Below, in pieces: positions 1-4,525 of a stretch of DNA of 8,654 bases (its first letter is position 1; every line of letters starts with the position of its first letter). The notes under the pieces are model-generated. The model was given only the letters and a program-made list of their open reading frames with translations, did not search any database and was not told the DNA's origin. Both the position numbers and the translations under genes were made by a program. Origin of the DNA: Paenibacillus sp. UBA6285 (lineage in GTDB: Bacteria; Bacillota; Bacilli; Paenibacillales; Paenibacillaceae); contig DJUJ01000043.1 of assembly GCA_002438345.1 (NCBI GenBank), forward strand, positions 11,577 through 20,230, read 5' to 3'.

Positions 1-1311
1 GCAGCGGAGAAAAGTCTGGCTGCCGGACTTGATATTGAAATGATGTCCACCCATTATCTAAACCACGGCGCCGGTCTGGTCGAGGAAGGCAAGCTTGATA
101 TCTCCTTGATCGATGAAGCCGTTATCCGGGTGCTAGAACTCAAGGACGCTCTCGGCTTGTTTGACAATCCATTCAAGGATGCAGATCCGCTAGTAGATGA
201 GGCGCCTACGCCGAGCGTGGAGAATTTGCAAGCCGCGAGAGAGCTGGGTGCCAGCTCAGTGGTGCTGCTGAAAAATGACAATGACGCTCTGCCCCTTAAA
301 CGCGGCATGAAGATTGGAATGGCTGGTCCCTTCGCCACCTCCATTCATGTGCTGGGCGGTTGGTCTGGAACGGAAAAAGACCCTGCCGTATCACTCTACA
401 ACGGCATTTCTCAAAAAATATCTGCCGCAGATATTATTACGGCCATGACTGGTGAGCTAGGAAGCATGCTAGAGGGTGTTTTTGATGTGGAGGATGAAAT
501 CGAAGAAGCCTTCCAGCGCCTGAAAGATTGCGATGTAATTCTCGCTGCGGTCGGTGAGAATCAGCAGGATACTGGGGAAGGCGGAAGCAAGACCAATCTG
601 CGCCTGTCGACCAATCAGGAGAAGCTGATCTGGCGTCTGAAAGATACCGGCAAAAAGATCGTTACCGTTGTATTTAGCGGCCGACCGCTGGAACTAAAGC
701 CCGTTCTTGAGGCCAGCGACGCTTTGCTGCAAGCCTGGTTTCTGGGTACAGAATCCGGAAACTCACTAGCTGATGTGCTGTTCGGAGATTATAATCCGTC
801 CGGTCGTTTATCTATGAGCTTTCCTTACTCGGTTGGGCAAATTCCTGTCTATTATAATGCCTATCAGACGGGGCGTCCCTATGATCCCCTATATCCCAAT
901 GTGCGTTATGTAACCCGATATCTGGATTGCCCTAATGACCCGCTATTCTGCTTTGGCTATGGCCTGAGCTACTCCAGTTTTGATTACAGCAACTTCAATG
1001 TTGATGCTGCCGATCGAGTTGTTGCCTCCATTGAGGTGGAGAATACTTCAAACATCGCCGGCAAAGAAACCGTTCAACTCTATATCCATGACGTCAGCGC
1101 AAGCGTTGTACGCCCGGTCAAGGAGCTGAAGGGCTTCCGACAAATCACTCTCGCAGCGCATGAGAAACAAGTGGTTTCTTTCGAGATCACTAGAGAAATG
1201 CTGATGTTCTACGGAAAAGACGATCAACTGGTCTTCGAACCCGGAGAATTTGATATAATGATTGGTAGAAACTCTGGAGATCATTTCACCCAGCGGATCT
1301 GGATCGGCTAA
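1..1311 (+). CDS. GH3 family beta-glucosidase, C-terminal part (5' end outside window)
   Basis: The frame is open from base 1, so this is the last 436 residues of a longer protein. GH3 enzymes remove terminal beta-linked glucose or xylose units from oligosaccharides or glycosides. Residues 1-55 (AAEKSLAAGLDIEMMS, then GKLDISLIDEAVIRVLELKDALGLF) match the end of the GH3 TIM barrel. The nucleophile Asp normally lies just before this point, so it is outside the window. The alpha/beta sandwich follows from SSVVLLKNDNDALPLK, with the probable acid/base Glu in DTGEGGSK (codon 577-579). A fibronectin-III-like C-terminal domain shows VQLYIHDVSASVVRPVKELKGF. GH3 relatives with this architecture are usually 700-800 aa, so about 280 or more residues are missing on the left. 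The visible part shows no frameshift. Substrate specificity and any signal peptide cannot be judged without the N-terminus. No clear terminator follows; the phosphoesterase gene starts 112 bases downstream. Confidence 0.93.
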   Translation, partial: AAEKSLAAGLDIEMMSTHYLNHGAGLVEEGKLDISLIDEAVIRVLELKDALGLFDNPFKDADPLVDEAPTPSVENLQAARELGASSVVLLKNDNDALPLKRGMKIGMAGPFATSIHVLGGWSGTEKDPAVSLYNGISQKISAADIITAMTGELGSMLEGVFDVEDEIEEAFQRLKDCDVILAAVGENQQDTGEGGSKTNLRLSTNQEKLIWRLKDTGKKIVTVVFSGRPLELKPVLEASDALLQAWFLGTESGNSLADVLFGDYNPSGRLSMSFPYSVGQIPVYYNAYQTGRPYDPLYPNVRYVTRYLDCPNDPLFCFGYGLSYSSFDYSNFNVDAADRVVASIEVENTSNIAGKETVQLYIHDVSASVVRPVKELKGFRQITLAAHEKQVVSFEITREMLMFYGKDDQLVFEPGEFDIMIGRNSGDHFTQRIWIG

Positions 1312-1423
1312 CGTCTATAGCTACATAGCTGATAGTGTCAGCCTTCATCGGCTTGATGACGCATAAGCGGCTCCGCTTCCGCAGCTTAGAATTCAATATT
1401 AGACAGTAAGGGAGATAACCCCA

Positions 1424-2392
1424 ATGAGACACAGCTTATCATTTCAGCAAGATGGAACCTTGAAAATTGTACAGTTCACTGATCTTCACTGGATGGATGG
1501 AAGAGCCGAAGATCAACATACTCGGGAACTGATGGAACGCGTTCTGGAAGCGGAACAACCTGATCTTGTGGTTTTCACGGGAGATCTAATTTACACCGCC
1601 CCTGTCTCACCTGGCGAAAAGGCGTGTGAAGACCCCGCCCAAGCTTTTCGGGATGCTGTCGCTTCTGTGGAGAAAACAGGTACCCCTTGGGCCTTCGTAT
1701 TTGGCAACCATGATACAGAAACCCTGATTTCCCGCAGTGAATTGATGCAGATTGCATTGGAACATCCCCACTGCCTAGCCGAGGCTGGTCCAGAGGATCT
1801 TGAAGGTTCAGGCAATTACACGCTTGAAATAAAAGATCAAGATGGCCATGCGGCCGCTGTCCTTTATTTTGTTGACTCCGGCAGCTACTCCGAGCTGGAG
1901 CATATTCCTGGCTACAATTGGATAAGCCGGAATCAGATCAACTGGCTGACAGCTGAATCCGCACGGCTGAATCCGAAGACTGCTGAAGACAGACTGCCCG
2001 CATTGGCTTTCTTCCATATCCCGATTCCTGAATACCAGGAAGTATGGTCAACACAAGTCTGTCATGGACATAAGTCCGAGCGTGTATGCTCACCACATGT
2101 TAACTCGGGATTATTTTCGGCTTTGCTTGAAATGGGCGATGTGCTTGGCACCTTTTGCGGGCATGACCATATCAACGATTTTACGGGCAACCTGTACGGC
2201 ATACGGCTCTGCTACGGGCGGGCCACCGGTTATAACACTTATGGAAAAGAAGGCTTTATGCGTGGAGCACGCGTCATAAGACTTACCCAAGGCACTAAGG
2301 ACTTCACTACCTGGCTTCGTCTTGAAGACGGTTCTGTCGTACTGGAACAGCCGATTCATCAGCCTGAGCCTACTACCGATTCAGAGCATTAA
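1424..2392 (+). CDS. Dcr2-like calcineurin-type metallophosphoesterase
   Basis: This is a 322-aa dinuclear-metal phosphoesterase. All the family metal-ligand motifs are visible in order: FTDLH (D20, H22), FTGDL (D54), GNHD (N95-D97), the FFHIP histidine (H198) and CGHDH (H247, H249). The segment AFFHIPIPEY and the overall spacing resemble the Dcr2/purple-acid-phosphatase-like subgroup of metallophosphoesterases. The ATG at 1424 is preceded by AAGGGAG (1408-1414) at 9-base spacing, which supports this start. There is no signal peptide or membrane segment, so it should act in the cytoplasm. The natural substrate is unknown; phosphomonoesters, phosphodiesters or phosphoproteins are all possible. 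It lies 112 bases after the GH3 gene on the same strand without an obvious terminator between them, so co-transcription is plausible. Confidence in the fold is high; confidence in any specific substrate is low. Confidence 0.92.
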   Translation: MRHSLSFQQDGTLKIVQFTDLHWMDGRAEDQHTRELMERVLEAEQPDLVVFTGDLIYTAPVSPGEKACEDPAQAFRDAVASVEKTGTPWAFVFGNHDTETLISRSELMQIALEHPHCLAEAGPEDLEGSGNYTLEIKDQDGHAAAVLYFVDSGSYSELEHIPGYNWISRNQINWLTAESARLNPKTAEDRLPALAFFHIPIPEYQEVWSTQVCHGHKSERVCSPHVNSGLFSALLEMGDVLGTFCGHDHINDFTGNLYGIRLCYGRATGYNTYGKEGFMRGARVIRLTQGTKDFTTWLRLEDGSVVLEQPIHQPEPTTDSEH

Positions 2393-2439
2393 TCGTCTTA
2401 CTCCGTTTTCTGCAATCGTTTTTGCTCATTTATAGTTAT

Positions 2440-2471
2440 AAAAAGAACCCGCATAGTGCAGGTTCTTTTTT
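2440..2471 (+). terminator. Rho-independent terminator after the metallophosphoesterase gene
   Basis: AAAAGAACC (2441-2449) pairs with GGTTCTTTT (2461-2469). A C/A mismatch and two inner GC pairs close the five-base loop ATAGT, and the T run extends to 2471. The A run on the left means it could also work for leftward transcripts. It lies 48 bases after the stop codon. Confidence 0.88.
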
Positions 2472-2520
2472 ATGTTCCAATATTAGCTTGTTCCCATACT
2501 CCCCATTACATCGCTTTTTT

Positions 2521-2529
2521 TGTTAAAAT
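2521..2529 (+). promoter_or_regulatory. Possible extended -10 promoter of the exonuclease gene
   Basis: TGTTAAAAT fits an extended -10 box (TGnTATAAT type, 5 of 6 in the hexamer). It lies about 58 bases before the GTG start and just after the preceding terminator. No good -35 box sits at 16-18 bases upstream; TTGTTC at 2488-2493 is too far. This is a sequence-match call only. Confidence 0.4.
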
Positions 2530-2586
2530 AGAGTAGTCGACGTATTAAGCACTACAGCGTCAGTCATGGAACGGAGGCAAGTACCT

Positions 2587-3339
2587 GTGGATTATATTAT
2601 TCTGGACATCGAATTCAACGGCCGTAAGTTTGCCAGCGAGCACCCTATGGAGGTCATTGAGATTGGAGCCGTCCGGTTAGACTCTTCATTGCAGTATAAG
2701 GATGAATTTTCTTCCTTGATCAAACCCATATATTTCTCCACCCTTAATTCTTTCATTAAGAAAAAAACCGGTATTCCCCAAGAGGAAATCGATATCGCAG
2801 CCCGCTTCCCGAAAGTAATTACTGCTTTTAGAGAGTGGCTTGACCTAAGTACGGACGGAGTGCTGTTGCTTACTTGGGGTGGCGAGGACATGAAGCGTAT
2901 CATTCAGGATGTGCGTATGCACAAGATGGACGATTCCTACTGGATGTCCGCTACGTATTTCGATTTACTGAAAGGTGTGCTGCGGGCTCGCGGCCTAAGT
3001 AATGATATCAGTGTCGAAGGCGCGATGGCTTTGTTCGAACTTGAACCTTCTGGATCTGCTCACCGTGCGTTGGATGATGCAAAGATGACTTCGGAAATCT
3101 TCCGCGCTGTGTTTAAGGATCTGGATTTTGAGCGCTCACAGCATTATGTAGATACCTTTTCTAATGCCAAAGAACGTAAGACAGTCAAAGTTGCCATTAA
3201 AGCGATGACCTCGCAAAAAATTGTACCTACCTGGGACCTTGTTCTCGAACACTACTTCTCAGACAAAACAACCCTAGCTGATCCTCGCAAATTAGAGGAA
3301 TTACAGAATTATTTTGCGGCGCAGATGGGTCAAAAATAA
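2587..3339 (+). CDS. DEDDh 3'-5' exonuclease (DnaQ/KapD-like)
   Basis: This is a 250-aa exonuclease-domain protein that should remove nucleotides from 3' ends of DNA or RNA using two metal ions. Counting from the GTG start, Exo I is IILDIEFNG (D7, E9), Exo II lies in LLLTWGGEDMKRII (D101), and Exo III is SAHRALDDAKMTSEIF (H159, D164). The catalytic set is therefore complete. I chose GTG at 2587 because GGAGG (2573-2577) sits 9 bases before it. The in-frame ATG at 2566 would place this ribosome binding site inside the gene and adds only seven unlikely residues (MERRQVP). The fold is like KapD and ERI-1-type exonucleases. About 70 residues follow the Exo III motif, ending in a basic, helical-looking region that may contact nucleic acid. 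It stands alone between two terminator-like hairpins. Its substrate, RNA or DNA, cannot be decided from the sequence. Confidence 0.9.
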   Translation: MDYIILDIEFNGRKFASEHPMEVIEIGAVRLDSSLQYKDEFSSLIKPIYFSTLNSFIKKKTGIPQEEIDIAARFPKVITAFREWLDLSTDGVLLLTWGGEDMKRIIQDVRMHKMDDSYWMSATYFDLLKGVLRARGLSNDISVEGAMALFELEPSGSAHRALDDAKMTSEIFRAVFKDLDFERSQHYVDTFSNAKERKTVKVAIKAMTSQKIVPTWDLVLEHYFSDKTTLADPRKLEELQNYFAAQMGQK

Positions 3340-3360
3340 CTTCAAACATCAGAAAATCAT

Positions 3361-3410
3361 AGCAGCGGCAGTCTTCCCAATGATCTTCAGCGGGTAACTG
3401 TCGCTGTTTT
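3361..3410 (+). terminator. Probable terminator after the exonuclease gene
   Basis: AGCAGCGGCAGT (3361-3372) pairs over all 12 positions with ACTGTCGCTGTT (3397-3408), including two G-U pairs. A 24-base loop separates the arms and TTTT ends at 3410. It begins 21 bases after the stop codon. The long loop and short U tract make it weaker than the textbook form. Confidence 0.55.
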
Positions 3411-3420
3411 GGGTACTACA

Positions 3421-3524
3421 AGAAGAAACGACATTGTCATCCTTTATGGATAACAACCGTTTCTCGTAGAAATATAAGGATAATTTATAGCGTGCAACTT
3501 ATACATTCTTATATTTTAAAAAAA
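3421..3524 (+). repeat. Interspersed structured element, copy 1 (upstream of the MerR gene)
   Basis: This stretch of 104 bases recurs at 4344-4445 in the same orientation. Shared blocks are AGAAGAAACG at the start, CGTTTCT, the 19-base core AAGGATAATTTATAGCGTG, AACTTATAC, and the TTTTAAAAAAA end. It can fold into two helices. In helix 1, AGAAACG (3424-3430) pairs with CGTTTCT and encloses TTGTcATCC/GGATaACAA with loop TTTAT. In helix 2, AAATATAAG pairs perfectly with CTTATATTT across the core. It contains no open frame and no terminal inverted repeats. The MerR -35 box begins 4 bases after it ends. I do not recognise it as a named family. Confidence 0.8.
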
Positions 3525-3527
3525 CAT

Positions 3528-3558
3528 TTGACCTTCACGCTACGTAAAGGTGTACATT
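3528..3558 (+). promoter_or_regulatory. MerR-type promoter with 19-bp spacer and operator dyad
   Basis: The -35 box TTGACC (3528-3533) and -10 box TACATT (3553-3558) are 19 bases apart, the elongated spacing typical of MerR-activated promoters. The spacer carries an inverted repeat, ACCTTCACG (3531-3539) and CGTAAAGGT (3543-3551), around CTA; 8 of 9 positions match. Expected transcription start is about 3564-3566, leaving a leader of roughly 15 bases before the coding region. Family knowledge says the regulator binds such dyads and untwists the DNA when its ligand is present, so autoregulation is the natural inference. Confidence 0.88.
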
Positions 3559-3566
3559 GAATTTGT

Positions 3567-3576
3567 GGGAGGTGAT
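3567..3576 (+). promoter_or_regulatory. Near-perfect ribosome binding site that sets the MerR gene start at ACG
   Basis: GGGAGGTGAT is nearly fully complementary to the 16S rRNA 3' end. The last base of its GGAGG core is at 3572, giving 7 bases of spacing to codon ACG at 3580, where MerR relatives have ATG (ATG-Glu-Tyr-Thr-Val). No ATG, GTG or TTG in this frame lies at a suitable distance downstream of it. Confidence 0.8.
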
Positions 3577-3579
3577 ACT

Positions 3580-4341
3580 ACGGAATACACAGTACAGAAG
3601 CTCGCTGAGCTAGCTGGAATCAGTACGCGAACCCTGCGCTACTACGATGAGTTTGGCATTCTTAAGCCGGCGAGAATCAACTCTTCGGGGTATCGTATCT
3701 ATGGCCGCGCCGAAGTGGATCTACTACAGCAAATTTTATTTTATCGAGAGCTTGGCTTAAGTCTGGAACGTATCAAAGCTATTATGACTGAACCGTCATT
3801 CGACGGAGCCAAAGCGCTGCGGGAGCATCATGACAAGCTACTTGAAAAGAGACAGCAATTAGATCAATTAATCGCTAACGTCGAACAGACGCTGGCTCAC
3901 CAAGAAGGGAGAATTACTATGAGTGACGCTGATAAATTTGAAGGTTTTAAGCAAAAGCTGGTAGATGACAACGAGAAGAAATACGGTCAAGAAATTCGGG
4001 AGAAATACGGGGACAGCACTGTGGATCAATCCAACAAGAAGCTTAAAGGTATGACAGAAGAGCAATATGCGGCTATACAACAGCTTGAGGAGGAAATGTT
4101 CGAGACGCTCGTGCAAGCGATGGAGCATGGAGATCCTGCCAGTATATTGGCGCAAAAAAGTGCTGACCTACACCGCCAGTGGCTCTCCTTCTACTGGAAT
4201 TCCTATTCCAAAGAGGCACATGCTGCGCTAGCGCAAATGTATGTTGATGATGAGCGTTTTACCAAGTACTACGACAAGCATCGCCCTGGACTTGCAGCGT
4301 TCCTAAGAGATGCCGTTCATGTATACACGGGAACAAAATAA
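3580..4341 (+). CDS. TipAL-like MerR family activator with TipAS drug-binding domain (ACG start)
   Basis: This is a 253-aa one-component regulator, the same length as Streptomyces TipAL. Residues 3-70 form the MerR winged helix (YTVQKLAELAGISTRTLRYY, then GYRIYG) and residues 75-110 a dimerising coiled coil (HHDKLLEKRQQLDQLIANVEQTL). From about residue 114 follows the TipAS antibiotic-recognition domain (KFEGFKQKLVDDNEKKYG, LHRQWLSFYW, SKEAHAALAQMY). In this family, ligand binding switches on promoters with 19-bp spacers, and just such a promoter lies upstream. The in-frame GTG at 3550 cannot be the start because it precedes the -10 box. GTG at 3565, near the transcription start, would need leaderless translation. 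The strong ribosome binding site points to ACG at 3580, a rare start or a mutated ATG. The protein has no cysteine, so covalent thiopeptide capture as in TipAL is not expected. Two structured repeats flank the gene. Confidence 0.87.
   Translation, partial: TEYTVQKLAELAGISTRTLRYYDEFGILKPARINSSGYRIYGRAEVDLLQQILFYRELGLSLERIKAIMTEPSFDGAKALREHHDKLLEKRQQLDQLIANVEQTLAHQEGRITMSDADKFEGFKQKLVDDNEKKYGQEIREKYGDSTVDQSNKKLKGMTEEQYAAIQQLEEEMFETLVQAMEHGDPASILAQKSADLHRQWLSFYWNSYSKEAHAALAQMYVDDERFTKYYDKHRPGLAAFLRDAVHVYTGTK
3905..3911 (+). promoter_or_regulatory. Internal ribosome binding site for a free TipAS-like domain
   Basis: AAGGGAG lies within the MerR coding sequence, 7 bases before an in-frame ATG at 3919. 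Its position matches the junction between the coiled coil and the ligand-binding domain, where Streptomyces tipA also has an internal start. Confidence 0.6.
3919..4341 (+). CDS. Predicted TipAS-like short product from internal start (nested in the MerR gene)
   Basis: Translation from the internal ATG would give a 140-aa protein starting MSDADKFEGF. It contains the whole antibiotic-recognition domain and lacks the DNA-binding part. Streptomyces tipA is known to produce such a short form (TipAS, 144 aa) in excess over TipAL, acting as a ligand sink or immunity protein. The upstream AAGGGAG and the domain-boundary position support the same arrangement here. If the full-length frame really starts at the weak codon ACG, the short form could be the main product. 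This rests on sequence signals and analogy and is not proven. Confidence 0.55.
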   Translation: MSDADKFEGFKQKLVDDNEKKYGQEIREKYGDSTVDQSNKKLKGMTEEQYAAIQQLEEEMFETLVQAMEHGDPASILAQKSADLHRQWLSFYWNSYSKEAHAALAQMYVDDERFTKYYDKHRPGLAAFLRDAVHVYTGTK

Positions 4342-4343
4342 TA

Positions 4344-4445
4344 AGAAGAAACGCCGTCGGCGTCCTCTCAGGGACGATGATCGTTTCTGCGAAAAATAGA
4401 AGGATAATTTATAGCGTGAAACTTATACTTCTTATTTTAAAAAAA
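4344..4445 (+). repeat. Interspersed structured element, copy 2 (between the MerR gene and helD)
   Basis: This second copy is 102 bases and starts 2 bases after the MerR stop codon. The outer helix 1 (AGAAACG with CGTTTCT) is unchanged. The inner arm has different bases but keeps the shape: CGTCC pairs with GGACG around TCTCAG, with outer pairs GTCG/TGAT and one mismatch at the same place as in copy 1. Helix 2 changes ATAAG/CTTAT to AGAAG/CTTCT, a compensatory pair swap. The core AAGGATAATTTATAGCGTG is identical. Pairing kept despite sequence change suggests that the RNA or single-stranded fold matters. Confidence 0.8.
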
Positions 4446-4468
4446 TCCGGTCCCAGAGGGGCCGGATT
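4444..4468 (+). other. Strong 11-bp palindrome upstream of helD
   Basis: AATCCGGTCCC pairs with GGGGCCGGATT across the loop AGA, with one G-T pair. On the plus strand no U tract follows. On the minus strand the hairpin is followed by seven T (complement of the A run at 4439-4445), so it has terminator form only for leftward transcripts, although no leftward gene lies to its right before 8654. It could instead be an operator or leader hairpin for helD, whose start is 58 bases away. Confidence 0.6.
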
Positions 4469-4525
4469 CATCTATTAAGAGTATCCTCACATGAAATATC
4501 AACCTTCCAAAAGGGGATGAATGTA

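Noticed and set aside
2566..2586. ATG at 2566 as the start of the exonuclease
   Set aside because: No ribosome binding site precedes it, while GGAGG at 2573-2577 is ideally placed for GTG 2587, directly before the conserved DYIILDIEF.
3550..3579. N-terminal extension of the MerR protein from GTG at 3550
   Set aside because: These bases contain the operator half-site and the -10 box of its own promoter, and no ribosome binding site precedes the GTG at proper spacing; MerR homology begins at Glu-Tyr-Thr-Val after 3580.
3421..4445. Transposon or MITE carrying the MerR gene as cargo
   Set aside because: The flanking copies lack terminal inverted repeats, show no target-site duplication that I can see, and no transposase is present; interspersed repeat is the safer description.
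4444..4468. Rifamycin-associated element upstream of helD
   Set aside because: It is an inverted repeat near a helD gene, but I could not match its sequence to the known element with confidence, and its A-rich flank also fits a leftward terminator.
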